Below are positions 1 through 9,359 of a DNA stretch of 64,000 nt, piece after piece (position 1 is the stretch's first letter; each line of letters starts with the position of its first letter). The notes below the pieces were generated by a model that was not told where the DNA came from, ran no database searches, and saw only the letters and a list, made by a program, of their open reading frames with translations. The translations under genes were made by a program, and so were the position numbers. Origin of the DNA: Thioalkalivibrio sp. ALJ7. Lineage in GTDB: Bacteria > Pseudomonadota > Gammaproteobacteria > Ectothiorhodospirales > Ectothiorhodospiraceae. The DNA is taken from NCBI RefSeq assembly GCF_000376865.1, contig NZ_AQXQ01000012.1:806001-870000 (forward strand), written 5' to 3'.

Positions 1-479
1 CGGTACCGCACCAGACGCAAGGTCGGATGCCCTACCGCCGCGGTCATGCGGCGGACCTGGCGATTACGGCCCTCACGCAGGGTGATCGCCAGCCAGCGGG
101 TGGGTATATGGCGACGAAAGCGCACCGGCGGGTCACGTTCCGGTAGGTCGGGTGGCGCCATGCGCTCCACCTTCGCCGGGCGCGTCAGGCCGTCCTTCAA
201 TTCGACGCCGTGGCGCAGGGCCTCCAATGCCGCGTCATCGGGTTCGCCTTCGACCTGGACCCAATAGGTCTTGCTGGTCTTGTGCTTGGGCTGGGTCAGG
301 CGCGCGTTCAGACGACCGTCGTCGGTCAGGACGAGCAGGCCCTCGCTATCCCGATCCAGGCGCCCAGCCGGGTAGACGCCGGAGACATCGATGAAGTCGG
401 CCAGCGTCGGGCGCCCTTCAGGGTCGGTGAACTGGGGCAACACGCCCCAGGGCTTGTGAAAGAGGACAACCCGAGCCAT
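1..479 (-). CDS. rluE: 23S rRNA pseudouridine synthase, RluE-type (3' end beyond window)
   Basis: Reading from an ATG at 479, the frame is open to base 1, so about 159 residues are present and the C-terminus is cut off. The catalytic loop [17 protein letters not shown] is intact and contains the family's catalytic aspartate. Further on come [18 protein letters not shown] and [20 protein letters not shown], both typical of the RsuA/RluB/RluE family. There is no N-terminal S4 domain: the protein starts directly with the catalytic fold, and the GVLPQFTD segment matches the RluE branch, which modifies U2457 of 23S rRNA. It starts 12 bases after the DUF1007 gene and is probably co-transcribed with it. 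Family assignment is secure; the RluE sub-assignment is likely. Confidence 0.87.
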   Translation of the reverse strand, partial: MARVVLFHKPWGVLPQFTDPEGRPTLADFIDVSGVYPAGRLDRDSEGLLVLTDDGRLNARLTQPKHKTSKTYWVQVEGEPDDAALEALRHGVELKDGLTRPAKVERMAPPDLPERDPPVRFRRHIPTRWLAITLREGRNRQVRRMTAAVGHPTLRLVRY

Positions 480-490
480 GGCCTGTTGGG

Positions 491-1150
491 TCAGTCGCAG
501 TGCAGCGTGACGCGTTCGGCGAAATGCCGACCGAGGTCGTAATCGACGCTGGCGCCGTAATCCAACGCCATGGCGCGCGCGACCATTGCCGGATCCGGCC
601 GCGGCCGCTCGAGCCGGGTCTCGCAAGCCGCATCCACCAGTCCGGCCGCATCGACTACGCGTATGCCATGCGGCTCGCGGTGCAGAACCTCGATGAAAAA
701 GGTCGGGTCGTAGACCTTGTACTCCAGGTCGCGGGCTTTCGGATCCACGGGCTGGCTCAGCTCCAGCCGGAAGCGAAAATGCAGCAACCCCTCCTCCATC
801 GCCATGCGCGGCTCCTCGGCCGCCGCAATGCCAATGGTTTCATCGCCCGCCTTGATGTGGCTGTACCAGCGATACTCGTCCAGGTTGCCGAGGATCTCGG
901 CTGCCAGCGCCTGCAGGCGCTCCTCGGAAGTCGTGCCCTCCTGGTGTTCCTGGGCATCGTCGTACAGGTACTGCCCATAGGTGGGATCAAAGCGCCAGTT
1001 GTGATGCATGTGGGTCAGCTGCCCGTCGCGATCGCGTTCGAACGTGATCTCCAGGTCGATCCAGGCGTGGGGATGCGCCTGCAGCGTGCCCGGAAGAAGC
1101 ACCAGCAGGGCCAGCACCGCGACCATCAGGGGAGCCCAACGGCGAATCAT
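491..1150 (-). CDS. DUF1007 family exported protein
   Basis: The protein has 219 residues. It starts [20 protein letters not shown], a clear signal peptide ending around LQA, so the mature protein begins with the histidine-rich HPHAWID that marks the DUF1007 family. More histidines follow (HMHHNW). Members are periplasmic, of unknown biochemistry, and often sit beside nickel/cobalt or zinc transport genes, so metal binding is a reasonable inference; no transporter is next to it here. The ATG at 1150 overlaps the stop of the exonuclease gene by 4 bases (ATGA), showing translational coupling. A longer in-frame extension upstream exists but would lie inside the exonuclease gene and remove the signal peptide from the N-terminus. 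Confidence 0.82.
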   Translation of the reverse strand: MIRRWAPLMVAVLALLVLLPGTLQAHPHAWIDLEITFERDRDGQLTHMHHNWRFDPTYGQYLYDDAQEHQEGTTSEERLQALAAEILGNLDEYRWYSHIKAGDETIGIAAAEEPRMAMEEGLLHFRFRLELSQPVDPKARDLEYKVYDPTFFIEVLHREPHGIRVVDAAGLVDAACETRLERPRPDPAMVARAMALDYGASVDYDLGRHFAERVTLHCD

Positions 1151-2061
1151 GCGGTCTGCCTCGCATCTGCAGGGGTCCAGGCGCGCGCCGCCGCCAGAAG
1201 GGGGGCCTGGTAGGCCGGCGCTACGCCGAGGTCCTGCAACCACGCCCGTGCGTTCGGCTCGGGGCCCGCAGGCCCCAGCAGCTCCGGAGACGGCAAGTCC
1301 GGGATACGGTCGACGAGCCCGGTCAGTTGCCGCCAGCGGCGGAGCGCATCGGTCTGCTGGGCAATGGTCGTGGCCACCACGGGGGCGCGCCGGATATTGC
1401 AGCGGGCGACCGCCGCCGGGTCCGCCAGCACGGTGTCGAGGTCGTGCAGACGCCGCAGGATCCGGGCCGCGCTCTTCGGCCCGATGCCCTCGATCCCGGG
1501 GATGTTGTCACTGGCATCACCGGCCAGGGCCAGCATGTCCGCGACCTGCTCCGGACGCAGGCGAAAGCGCTTCTCGATGGCCCGGCGATCCAGATCAAGC
1601 CCGCGCTCGGGGTCGTGCAGACGATCCTGCTGGCCATGGATAACCTGGGTCAGGTCCTTATCCGCGCTCTTCACGTCGATCCGATACCCCGCCGCGCGCC
1701 CACTGCGGGCCAGGGTCGCGATCAGGTCGTCGGCCTCGTACTCGGGATTGGCGAACGTGGCGAAGCCGAGCCGTTCCAGCAGCTCGCGGATCCGCTCGAA
1801 CTGCTCGCGCAGCTCCGGCGGCGCCGGCGGGCGATGGGCCTTGTAGGTCGGGTCGATGCGGTGGCGAAAGCCTCGGCGCAAGCCGGTGTCGAAACAGAAG
1901 GCGACCGGCCCCGGCGCGCAGGTAGGCAGCCACTGGCAGAGCGAGTGCACCAGGCCGTGCAACGCACCACCGGGACGCCCCTGCGAATCCGCATCCAGCC
2001 CCCGCGCAAACCAGGCGCGAAACACAAAGATGCTGCTGTCGACCAGGGTCAGGGTCGGCAA
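1147..2061 (-). CDS. 5'-3' exonuclease domain protein (Xni / PolA N-terminal type)
   Basis: About 304 residues with the PIN-like 5'-3' exonuclease fold of the DNA polymerase I N-terminus, and no polymerase domain. Visible signatures are LTLVDSSIFVFRAWFA near the start, FRHRIDPTYKAHR, the acidic cluster EYEADDLIATLA, and the helix-hairpin-helix GDASDNIPGIEGIGPKSAARIL. It probably cuts flap or branched DNA during repair. The start is a judgement call: no ATG lies near the conserved N-terminus. A TTG at 2061 is preceded by TAGGTG at good spacing and gives an N-terminus that matches the family; the alternative long frame runs into mdh. It lies 25 bases after mdh and overlaps the DUF1007 gene by 4 bases. 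Confidence 0.8.
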   Translation of the reverse strand: MPTLTLVDSSIFVFRAWFARGLDADSQGRPGGALHGLVHSLCQWLPTCAPGPVAFCFDTGLRRGFRHRIDPTYKAHRPPAPPELREQFERIRELLERLGFATFANPEYEADDLIATLARSGRAAGYRIDVKSADKDLTQVIHGQQDRLHDPERGLDLDRRAIEKRFRLRPEQVADMLALAGDASDNIPGIEGIGPKSAARILRRLHDLDTVLADPAAVARCNIRRAPVVATTIAQQTDALRRWRQLTGLVDRIPDLPSPELLGPAGPEPNARAWLQDLGVAPAYQAPLLAAARAWTPADARQTA

Positions 2062-2086
2062 CCGGGCACCTACTGCCAGTCTGGAC

Positions 2087-3010
2087 TCAGGAAAGGCGTT
2101 CAAGGTCCTTCCGCACACCGGCGATAGACTGGTCAAAAGCCGCGCGCTCCTCGGCATTCAGCTCCAGCTCGATCGCGCGCTCCATGCCGCCCTGGCCCAG
2201 AATGCAGGGCACGCCCATGGCCACGTCACGCTCGTCGTATTCGCCGTCCAGCAGGGCCACGGTCGGCAGCACCCGACGGCGATCCAGGGCGATTGCCTCG
2301 ACCATCTCGGCGATCGCGGCGGCCGGGGCGCCGTAGGCGCTGGAGGTCTGTTTCAGGGCCAGGATCTCGGCCCCACCGTGGCGGGTACGCTCGACGATAT
2401 TGTCCAGCGTGGATTGATCCATGAAGTGGTGTAGCGGCACGCCATTGACCGACGAGTAGCGCAGCATCGGCACCATTGCGTCGCCATGGCCGCCCAGCAC
2501 CAAGGCCTGGATGTCATGGGTGGACAGCCCGGTCTCCAGCGCAATGAAGGCGGCCATGCGCGAGGTATCCAGCACCCCGGCCTGACCGAAAATGCGGTCG
2601 CGACTCCAGCCGGTCTTCTGCCAGGCGCGGTAGGTCAGCACGTCCACGGGATTCGACACCACCAGGATACGGCTCTGAGGGGCGTGAACCAGGATGTCCT
2701 GCAGGATGAGATCGAGGATCTCGACGTTCTTGTCCAGCACATCGGAACGCGACATCCCCGGCTTGCGCGGCAATCCGGCGGTCACGATGACCAGCTCCGA
2801 TCCCGCGATCACCGACGGCTCATGGCTGCCGCTCAGGCGAGTATCGAAGCGCAGCAGTGGCGCGGTCTCCTGAATATCCAGTGCCGCGCCCGCCGCGGCA
2901 CCCTCGCGCACATCCAGCAACGCGATCTCGCGCGCCACATCGCGGCGCGCCAGGAACTGGGCGGTGGATTCGCCGACGCGGCCGGCGCCGACTATGGCGA
3001 TCTTTTGCAT
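2087..3010 (-). CDS. mdh: malate dehydrogenase (LDH-like type)
   Basis: 307 residues. The NAD-binding motif GAGRVGESTA is at residues 8-17. The substrate loop GLPRKPGMSRSDVLDKN carries two arginines and has the malate, not lactate, pattern. Also visible are VSNPVDVLTY and the catalytic histidine in GGHGDAMVP. The enzyme interconverts malate and oxaloacetate with NAD(H) in the cytosol. It is next to malic enzyme, so the two adjacent genes cover both C4 exits from malate (oxaloacetate and pyruvate). Gap to the malic enzyme gene is 28 bases, which suggests one transcription unit. Confidence 0.93.
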   Translation of the reverse strand: MQKIAIVGAGRVGESTAQFLARRDVAREIALLDVREGAAAGAALDIQETAPLLRFDTRLSGSHEPSVIAGSELVIVTAGLPRKPGMSRSDVLDKNVEILDLILQDILVHAPQSRILVVSNPVDVLTYRAWQKTGWSRDRIFGQAGVLDTSRMAAFIALETGLSTHDIQALVLGGHGDAMVPMLRYSSVNGVPLHHFMDQSTLDNIVERTRHGGAEILALKQTSSAYGAPAAAIAEMVEAIALDRRRVLPTVALLDGEYDERDVAMGVPCILGQGGMERAIELELNAEERAAFDQSIAGVRKDLERLS

Positions 3011-3038
3011 ACGACTCCTCAGTCCTTGCTCGTGGACG

Positions 3039-4259
3039 TTACAGGCGCGCGACCCCGCTGTCCCGAGCGGCCTTGCTGATGGCGGGCGGCACGGTATCGA
3101 TCAGGCGTGGATCGAACGGCGTCGGTAGGATGTAGTGGGGGCCGAATTCCAGGGTTTCCAGACCATAGGCATCCAGCACGACCTGCGGCACCGGCTCGCG
3201 AGCCAGACCGGCCAGGGCGTGAACCGCGGCCACCAGCATCTCATCGTTGATCGTCCGGGCGCGCACATCCAGCGCACCACGAAAGATAAACGGGAAACCC
3301 AGCACGTTGTTGACCTGGTTCGGGTAGTCCGAGCGCCCGGTCGCCATGATCAGGTCGTCGCGCGTTTCCAGCGCCAGCTCCGGCCGAATCTCCGGGTCCG
3401 GGTTGGACAACGCAAAGATGACCGGTTTCGGCGCCATGGAGCGCAACATATCCGGGGTCAGCAGGTCCGGGCCGGACAGGCCAATGAAGACATCGGCATC
3501 CTGGCACGCATCGGCCAGGCTGCGCGCCTCGGTATCCACCGCGAAGATCTGCTTGTACTCGTTCAGGTCGTCGCGCTGACTGTGGATCACGCCCTTGCGA
3601 TCCACCATGAACAGGTTTCGCTTCGCCGCGCCCAGGCGGACCAGCAGCTGCATGGAGGCAATCCCGGCGGCACCGGCCCCGACGCAGACAATCTTGGCCT
3701 CGCTCAGCTTCTTGCCCTGGATTTCCAGCGCATTGACCAATCCGGCGGCGGTGATGATCGCCGTCCCGTGCTGGTCATCGTGGAAGACCGGAATATCCAG
3801 GCGCTCACTCAGACGGCGCTCGATCTCGAAACAATGCGGCGCGGCGATATCCTCGAGATTGATGCCGCCAAAGCCACCGGCAATCCGCGCCACCGTGTTG
3901 ATGAAATCCTCCGGCTGCGGCGCGTCCACCTCGATGTCATAGACATCGATATTGGCGAAGGCCTTGAACAGCACGCCCTTGCCCTCCATCACCGGCTTGG
4001 ACGCCAGCGCACCGACGTTGCCCAGCCCGAGTACGGCGGTACCATCGGTAATCACGGCGACCAGGTTGCCCTTGCCGGTATAGCGATAGGCCAGCTCCGG
4101 ATCGGCGGCAATCGCGCGCACCGGTGCGGCAACCCCCGGGGAGTAGGCCAGCGACAGGTCCTCCTGGGTCGCCGTCGGCTTGGTGACGTGGATCGCCAGT
4201 TTCCCGGCCGGGTGCTGCTCGTGGTACTCCAGCGCGCGCTGGTTGAAATCCTTGGACAT
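3039..4259 (-). CDS. maeB: malic enzyme (NAD(P)-dependent, short form without PTA domain)
   Basis: 406 residues starting at an ATG at 4259. Visible signatures: [74 protein letters not shown] (metal-binding region) and the nucleotide fold [17 protein letters not shown]. It decarboxylates malate to pyruvate. Many gammaproteobacterial MaeB proteins carry a phosphotransacetylase domain of about 330 residues at the C-terminus; this one ends shortly after the malic domains, so it is the short form. The open frame extends upstream to 4508, but that extra part is unlike the family and runs into the M48 protease gene. Confidence 0.92.
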   Translation of the reverse strand: MSKDFNQRALEYHEQHPAGKLAIHVTKPTATQEDLSLAYSPGVAAPVRAIAADPELAYRYTGKGNLVAVITDGTAVLGLGNVGALASKPVMEGKGVLFKAFANIDVYDIEVDAPQPEDFINTVARIAGGFGGINLEDIAAPHCFEIERRLSERLDIPVFHDDQHGTAIITAAGLVNALEIQGKKLSEAKIVCVGAGAAGIASMQLLVRLGAAKRNLFMVDRKGVIHSQRDDLNEYKQIFAVDTEARSLADACQDADVFIGLSGPDLLTPDMLRSMAPKPVIFALSNPDPEIRPELALETRDDLIMATGRSDYPNQVNNVLGFPFIFRGALDVRARTINDEMLVAAVHALAGLAREPVPQVVLDAYGLETLEFGPHYILPTPFDPRLIDTVPPAISKAARDSGVARL

Positions 4260-4342
4260 AGTGTCGCGGGGCCTTTTTGTAAGACGGTGACTTGCGAAAC
4301 AGCGAGCCCCGGAGCGGCCGGCAGCCGCTCCGGAACCCAGGG

Positions 4343-5209
4343 TCAGTTGACCGGATGCGTGGGGACGGAGCCGCGGCGGGCCTCGTCGTACGCCGGCCGG
4401 AACTGATCGGCCAGCCGGGTCAACTCGCGCTGACGCGACTCCGGTGCCGGGTGCGTACTCAGAAATACCGGGTGCCGCCCGTTGGACTGAGCCGCCATCT
4501 TGCGCCACAGGCTGGCGGCCGCATCCGGATTGTATCCGGCGCGGGCGGCAAGCTCGATCCCGATGCGGTCGGCCTCGGACTCCATCTGCCGGCTATGCGG
4601 GAGCTGTACGGCGAGGGCCGCGCCGAGGGCCGCGCCAGTCAATGCGACCGCCGAACGGTCACCGGTCATCGCGTAGCCCGCCACAGCCAGATTGCTGGCC
4701 ATTGCCACCGACATTTTCTCTGCCGTGTGCGCGGACAGCGCATGCGCAATCTCGTGCCCGATGATCTGGGCGAGCTCGTCATCGGTCAGCTCCAGCTGCT
4801 CGATAATGCCCGAGTAGATCGCCATCTTGCCGCCGGCCATGGCAAACGCATTGATGGTGTCCGGGGCCTCGATCACGCGGATCTCCCAGTCCCAGTCGGC
4901 GGTTTCGGGACGATACTTGACGGCCTGCGCCACCACGCGTTCGGTAATGCCCTGGACCCGCGCGGTCATCTCCGGGTTGGCGTCCACCCGCCCTTCTTCG
5001 CGTGCCGGGGCGAGCATCTCGACATAGGCACTGCGCGAGGCATCAATCGCCTGGTTCTCGGACACCAGCATCAGCTGGGAGCGGCCGGTCACCGGGTTCG
5101 TAGTACAACCGGGGACCGCCACGGCGAGACCAGCGGCAATCACCACCGTCAGAAGCAGGGATGTCAGGCGGCCACGTCCGGTCCGCCAGGGCTTGCGAAA
5201 AGCGCGCAT
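4343..5209 (-). CDS. M48 family zinc metalloprotease, lipoprotein
   Basis: 288 residues. The N-terminal hydrophobic segment ends in the lipobox VPGC, so the protein is probably lipidated and faces the periplasm. The zinc site HEIAH lies in IGHEIAHALSAHTAEK, and the third ligand region is ESEADRIGIELAARAGY. FAMAGGKMAIYSGII precedes the site as in M48 (Oma1/BepA/YcaL/LoiP) peptidases, which handle damaged or misassembled envelope proteins. The ATG at 5209 shares its first base with the stop codon of the upstream gene (TAATG), so translation is coupled to the SNase-like gene. Confidence 0.9.
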   Translation of the reverse strand: MRAFRKPWRTGRGRLTSLLLTVVIAAGLAVAVPGCTTNPVTGRSQLMLVSENQAIDASRSAYVEMLAPAREEGRVDANPEMTARVQGITERVVAQAVKYRPETADWDWEIRVIEAPDTINAFAMAGGKMAIYSGIIEQLELTDDELAQIIGHEIAHALSAHTAEKMSVAMASNLAVAGYAMTGDRSAVALTGAALGAALAVQLPHSRQMESEADRIGIELAARAGYNPDAAASLWRKMAAQSNGRHPVFLSTHPAPESRQRELTRLADQFRPAYDEARRGSVPTHPVN

Positions 5210-6081
5210 TATTCGACCACCTCGAGATCGCGCGGATTCCGGATGCGAATCCGCAGTCGGTCTCTCCAAGGATACACCTGACCACGCACAATGACCGCCT
5301 CGCCATTCAAAGTGTCAGGTTCAAGATCCGGCCAGTGCGCGCGGTCATCCTCATGGATGAACACATCCAGCGGGCCGTCCAGTTCCAGCACCCAGTGGCG
5401 TTCCGTCGAACGCACCGAAACCACCTCGCCCTGCACTCGCAACCGCCCTGGACGCAGGGCGCCTGCGTGCCGGTCCAGGGCCATCGCAGAAAAGGCGGCA
5501 GGACGCTCCAACCAGAGTCCCCGCTGTCCCGCACGCGCCTCGGCCTCGGCGTTGTAGTAGCAGGTGTCCAGGGCGGAAGGCTGGAGACCGGGGCGGGCAA
5601 CGGCCGCGCCACTAGCGATCAGCTCACTGGCGAGCAGCGGCCCCTCGGGTAACCAGGCGTGCATATGGAGACGCCCCTGGGCATCCCGGGCCGGTCGCCC
5701 GGGACGCAGGATCAGGCGCTGGCCAGCCGCGTCGATCCGTTCGTCCAATACATCCTGCAGGTCTTCGTGCAGGCGCAGAGGTCGCATCAAGGGACTCGTC
5801 TCCGGTAATTCCGCCGCCGGGGCGAGCCCGATCAGGCGGATGCTGCGCCCATCGGCCAACTGCAGTCCATCGAAACCCTGGACCCGGTCGACCTCGACTT
5901 CCTGAAGCCCTCGCGCATCCTGGTCCGCCAGCTGGCATTGGGCCGCAACGGCCTGGGCGAACAAAAGCAGCAACCCCCCAACGCAGACGAGGGCACCCCA
6001 CAGGGCGCCCTCGTTGGGTCGGCCGCGGCCCGCCGCAGCGGCTACGCGTCCGGTCGCATCTCGCGCCGGCCGGCGCGCCAC
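5209..6081 (-). CDS. thermonuclease (SNase)-like exported protein
   Basis: About 290 residues if started from the GTG at 6081, just after rpmE; there is no ATG in a sensible place. A hydrophobic stretch GALVCVGGLLLLFAQAVAA looks like a signal peptide or anchor about 25 residues in. The middle part (IRLIGLAPAAELPE, then LIASGAAVARPGLQ, then YNAEAEARAGQRGLWL) follows the SNase order of strand, gap and C-terminal helix. The catalytic arginine and acidic pattern is not clearly conserved (RPGRPARDAQGRLHMHAWL), so nuclease activity is doubtful. The C-terminal third (VQGEVVSVRSTERHWVLEL to the end) resembles an OB-fold. The start codon is uncertain. Confidence 0.66.
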   Translation of the reverse strand: MARRPARDATGRVAAAAGRGRPNEGALWGALVCVGGLLLLFAQAVAAQCQLADQDARGLQEVEVDRVQGFDGLQLADGRSIRLIGLAPAAELPETSPLMRPLRLHEDLQDVLDERIDAAGQRLILRPGRPARDAQGRLHMHAWLPEGPLLASELIASGAAVARPGLQPSALDTCYYNAEAEARAGQRGLWLERPAAFSAMALDRHAGALRPGRLRVQGEVVSVRSTERHWVLELDGPLDVFIHEDDRAHWPDLEPDTLNGEAVIVRGQVYPWRDRLRIRIRNPRDLEVVE

Positions 6082-6085
6082 GGCT

Positions 6086-6289
6086 TCAGAATGCGAAGCG
6101 GCGGTTGAACTTGTCGACCTGGCCAGCGGTGTCAACGATCTTCTGCTTGCCGGTATAGAACGGGTGGCACTGCGAGCACACATCCACCTGCATCTCTTCG
6201 CTGGAGAGGGTGGAGCGGGTCTCGAACTGCTCCCCGCAGCTGCAGATGACCTTGACTTGGTGGTAGTTCGGATGGATATCGGCTTTCAT
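6086..6289 (-). CDS. rpmE: 50S ribosomal protein L31 (zinc-binding form)
   Basis: 67 residues starting [19 protein letters not shown]. The four zinc cysteines (CSCG and CSQC) are present, so this is the C+ paralog, which doubles as a zinc reservoir, and not the zinc-free YkgM type. The ATG at 6289 is chosen because it gives the family N-terminus. A TATAAA-like -10 lies at about 6427-6432 on the minus strand, and a perfect DnaA box (6445-6453) falls in its -35 region. Confidence 0.95.
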   Translation of the reverse strand: MKADIHPNYHQVKVICSCGEQFETRSTLSSEEMQVDVCSQCHPFYTGKQKIVDTAGQVDKFNRRFAF

Positions 6290-6665
6290 GATCGGCTCAC
6301 GCAGGTTCTGGCGAAAAGTCCGATAGGATAGCCGTGGATCACCCACCAGCGCAAGACCCATTTGCGAGCGTCTTTCGAGAGCCGTTCTGCAAAGCGGATG
6401 GCAACTCACTGAATGAACCGAGGGTTTTATAGTCCGGGACAGCCTGTGGATAACTTTGTGGACGAATTGTCGGAAGCGGAACGAACGCTGGCTCGAACGT
6501 CAAGCCCACAAGGATCAGACCAGCGCCGAACTTGAAATAAATTACTGATTTATATTCAATTAATTCTTTCCCTATTGCGCGAGAGCCGCTTTTTGGGCCG
6601 ACCACCGCAATGAGCAAGCACTTGGTACGCACTGTGCATAAACCCACGCCAACGTGCCGCACCCG
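6290..6665. other. non-coding stretch upstream of rpmE
   Basis: About 375 bases without a convincing gene. It contains the candidate rpmE promoter and two DnaA-box-like sequences near 6445-6465, then an AT-rich patch near 6530-6570. A minus-strand frame of 107 codons crosses it, but its composition and lack of a Shine-Dalgarno make it unconvincing. I see no RNA gene or terminator. Confidence 0.55.
6445..6465 (-). promoter_or_regulatory. DnaA-box pair upstream of rpmE
   Basis: On the plus strand TGTGGATAA (6445-6453) is a perfect match to the DnaA box, read as TTATCCACA on the minus strand. Three bases further TGTGGACGA (6457-6465) matches 7 of 9. The first box falls where the -35 of the putative rpmE promoter would be (TATAAA at about 6427-6432). 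The sequence match is plain; DnaA control of rpmE is inference. Confidence 0.45.
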
Positions 6666-7547
6666 TCAGTGTTTGGCGGGCTCCGGGGCAATCGCCCGGT
6701 AGATCGCCGAATAGTCAGCGTCCGCCAGCCCCTGGTCCTGCGCCTGGTCCAGAAGGTCCGCCAACAACGGTAACCACGGCCCAACCAGCTGAGCATCCTC
6801 GACCGCCCGCTCGGTCAGGCGCACATCTTTCAGCAGATGCTTGACCGGGAAGTTAGCGGACCCAAAGTCGCCGGACAGCATCTTGCCCAGCTTCTTGTCG
6901 AAGGTTGGGGCATACAGAGCGCTATCGCGCAAGATCTCCATGAAAGTCTCGACCTCCACGCCTTCGCGTCGGACAAGCGCAAGGCTCAAGGAGAACGCGG
7001 CGGTAAGACTGGCGATCAGCTGATTGAAAGCCAGCTTCAGCGCCGCCCCCTGCCCCACCGGACCGACATGCCGAGGGGTCTCGCCAAGGGCCGCCAACAC
7101 GGGCTGTGCACGGGCAAAGTCCTCATCGCTATCGGCACCCGCCATGATCAACAGGCGGCCATCCCGTGCTTCCGGGATGGAACCCAGCACCGGGGCCTCC
7201 AGGTAGCAAGCGCCGGCCGCGCGCACCCGCTTGGCCAGCGCCCGGCTCTCGGCCGGGAGGATCGTCGCCATCTGGATCACGCAGCGCCCCGATAACGACC
7301 CGGTCGGGAGAGCACCCAGCACGGCCTCGATGGCCGTTGCGTCGCTGAGCATGAGCACCAGTACATCTGCCTCCGCGACCGCCGCCGCAGGTGCGCTATG
7401 AACGGTCACTCCCTCCGTAGCCAGATCACTGGCGCGGGATACCGTGCGGTTGTACGCCACCACGGGAAATCCGGCCTGCAAAAGACGCAGGCCCATGGGT
7501 TGCCCCATGAGCCCGCATCCCAGCAGCGCCACTCGGGACGCAGCCAT
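6666..7547 (-). CDS. NAD(P)-dependent beta-hydroxyacid dehydrogenase (3-hydroxyisobutyrate dehydrogenase family)
   Basis: 293 residues. The Rossmann motif GCGLMGQPMGLRLL is at the N-terminus. The substrate loop APVLGSIPEARDGRLLIMAGAD and the helix QGAALKLAFNQLIASL, which supplies the catalytic lysine, follow in the expected order. The family includes 3-hydroxyisobutyrate, tartronate-semialdehyde, glyoxylate and succinic-semialdehyde reductases; the substrate cannot be fixed from sequence. It lies 8 bases after the BCCT transporter gene, so the pair is probably one operon and the substrate may be related to an imported solute. The frame stays open upstream inside the transporter gene; the ATG at 7547 gives the family N-terminus. 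Confidence 0.85.
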   Translation of the reverse strand: MAASRVALLGCGLMGQPMGLRLLQAGFPVVAYNRTVSRASDLATEGVTVHSAPAAAVAEADVLVLMLSDATAIEAVLGALPTGSLSGRCVIQMATILPAESRALAKRVRAAGACYLEAPVLGSIPEARDGRLLIMAGADSDEDFARAQPVLAALGETPRHVGPVGQGAALKLAFNQLIASLTAAFSLSLALVRREGVEVETFMEILRDSALYAPTFDKKLGKMLSGDFGSANFPVKHLLKDVRLTERAVEDAQLVGPWLPLLADLLDQAQDQGLADADYSAIYRAIAPEPAKH

Positions 7548-7555
7548 ATCGACTC

Positions 7556-9178
7556 CTATTTGATCTTGTCGTCGAGGTCGTCGGTATACCCGAACAGGGT
7601 ATGCGGCGGTGGCGCCTCCTTCTGATACTTGGTCGGCGTAACCGCTTCGGTCTGCTGCAGGCTCTTGTACAGCCCGATGACCATGATCAGCATCACCACC
7701 GAGAACGGCAATCCGATGCTGATCGCAGCGGCCTGCAGCGCCGCCAGCCCCCCCGCCAGCAACAGGATGGAGGCGACCACCCCCTCGAGGATGGCCCAGT
7801 ACACGCGCTGGGTGACGGTCCCGTTGCGCACGTCGCCGGAGGCCAGGGTGTCGATGACCAACGAACCGGAATCCGAGGAGGTGACAAAGAAGGTCACGAT
7901 CAGCAAGGTCGCCGCTGCCATCACCACAATCGCCAGCCAATCCCATAGCGGCATCGCCTGAAGGGTCACGAACAACGCGGTGGACACGCTCTCCGACACG
8001 GCGGCGGTCAGATCGACCACGCCGTCGAGCTCGTAGCTCATCGCGGTACCCCCGAACACGGCCAGCCAGACAAAGGCCGCGGCGGTCGGGGCCAGGAGCA
8101 CGCCGGCCACGAATTCTCGGATGGTGCGGCCACGCGACACTCGCGCAATGAACATGCCGACATACGGGGCCCAGGAGATCCACCAGCCCCAGTAGAAGAT
8201 GGTCCAGGAGGCAGCCCAGCCGGAGTCTTCAATGGTATCGGCCCACAGACTCATCTCGGGCAGGTTCTGCACATAAACGCCGGTGGATTCAACCAGCAGG
8301 CGCAGGATGAACAGCGTCGGCCCCATGATCAGCAACAGTGCGACCAGGATCGCGGCCAGCCCGATGTTGAAGTTCGACAGACGCTTGATGCCCTTGTCGA
8401 CACCCAGCGCGACCGAACCCACCGCGATCAGGGTGATGATCGCCACGAGTATGATCTGCATGGCGGTCGATTCCTCGATCCCGAACACGAAGTTCAGGCC
8501 CGAGTTGATCTGCATAACCCCGAGCCCCAGCGAGGTCGCCACACCAAACAGGGTGCCGAACAAGGCCACGACATCCACCACATGCCCCCAGGGGCCGTAG
8601 ATCCGATCCCCGATGAAGGGATACAGCGAAGAGCGGATCAGCAGCGGGAGGTTGTGGCGGTAGGCGTAATACGCCAGCGACAGGCCCACGACGATGTAGA
8701 TCGCCCAGGCATGCAGCCCCCAGTGGAAAAAGGTGTAGCGCATCGCCTCGACGGCCGCGCCACTGGTCTCGCCCTCCGCATGCGGCGGGCTCAGATAGTG
8801 GTACATCGGCTCGGCGATACTCCAGAACAGCAGCCCGATCCCCATCCCGGCGGAGAACAGCATCGAAAACCATGCGGCATAGCTGAAGCGCGGCGTCTCG
8901 AACTGGTCCCCCAGGCGCACCCCACCGTACCGGCTGAACATCAGGTACAGGGAGAACACCAGGAACACCGTTACGACCAGCATGTAGTACCAACCAAGAT
9001 ATTCCGAGATCCCGGTCTGCAGTTGTTCGAAGATCGCTTCGGCACGATCCGGGAAGATCGCCCCAAACAGCACAAACACTGCGATCACAATACTGGAGGC
9101 ATAGAAGACCGGGCTGCAGATCACGCCAAAGCCGCGAAGGCGCGTTTGCGTCAGACCGGGGGTGGACTGTTCATCCAT
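7556..9178 (-). CDS. BCCT family compatible-solute transporter
   Basis: 540 residues with about 12 membrane segments. Family marks are MGIGLLFWSIAEPMYHY (the glycine-rich TM3 region), FFHWGLHAWAIYIVVGL and GWWISWAPYVGMFIARVSRG, the BCCT signature. These carriers import glycine betaine, choline, carnitine or similar trimethylammonium solutes with Na+ or H+, which suits life in brine. The C-terminal tail is short and charged (LDDKIK), without the long regulatory extension of BetP. A candidate promoter upstream is TTGCAG, 17 bases, TACGGT. The solute is not determined. Confidence 0.93.
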   Translation of the reverse strand: MDEQSTPGLTQTRLRGFGVICSPVFYASSIVIAVFVLFGAIFPDRAEAIFEQLQTGISEYLGWYYMLVVTVFLVFSLYLMFSRYGGVRLGDQFETPRFSYAAWFSMLFSAGMGIGLLFWSIAEPMYHYLSPPHAEGETSGAAVEAMRYTFFHWGLHAWAIYIVVGLSLAYYAYRHNLPLLIRSSLYPFIGDRIYGPWGHVVDVVALFGTLFGVATSLGLGVMQINSGLNFVFGIEESTAMQIILVAIITLIAVGSVALGVDKGIKRLSNFNIGLAAILVALLLIMGPTLFILRLLVESTGVYVQNLPEMSLWADTIEDSGWAASWTIFYWGWWISWAPYVGMFIARVSRGRTIREFVAGVLLAPTAAAFVWLAVFGGTAMSYELDGVVDLTAAVSESVSTALFVTLQAMPLWDWLAIVVMAAATLLIVTFFVTSSDSGSLVIDTLASGDVRNGTVTQRVYWAILEGVVASILLLAGGLAALQAAAISIGLPFSVVMLIMVIGLYKSLQQTEAVTPTKYQKEAPPPHTLFGYTDDLDDKIK

Positions 9179-9359
9179 TCGGTTTCCCCTTGTGTTCGAG
9201 TTGCGGGCACGGGCCTGACTGCTTCTTGCCGCGAAGCTGCCTGGTGCGCGCCCGTTGGCGCGTTGCCGCTGTCAGGTGGGACATTGCCCACCGTAGCGAA
9301 AGACAGCCAGCACTGCAAAAACTGCGAAGGGCTTCACAGCCCCGCCGTATCACCCACCG

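Noticed and set aside
6339-6662. 107-codon minus-strand frame upstream of rpmE
   Set aside because: No ribosome site, no family motif, and it overlaps the rpmE promoter and DnaA boxes.
7548-8183. 505-codon version of the dehydrogenase extending into the BCCT gene
   Set aside because: The first 212 codons are an out-of-frame reading of the transporter; the dehydrogenase domain begins at the ATG at 7547.
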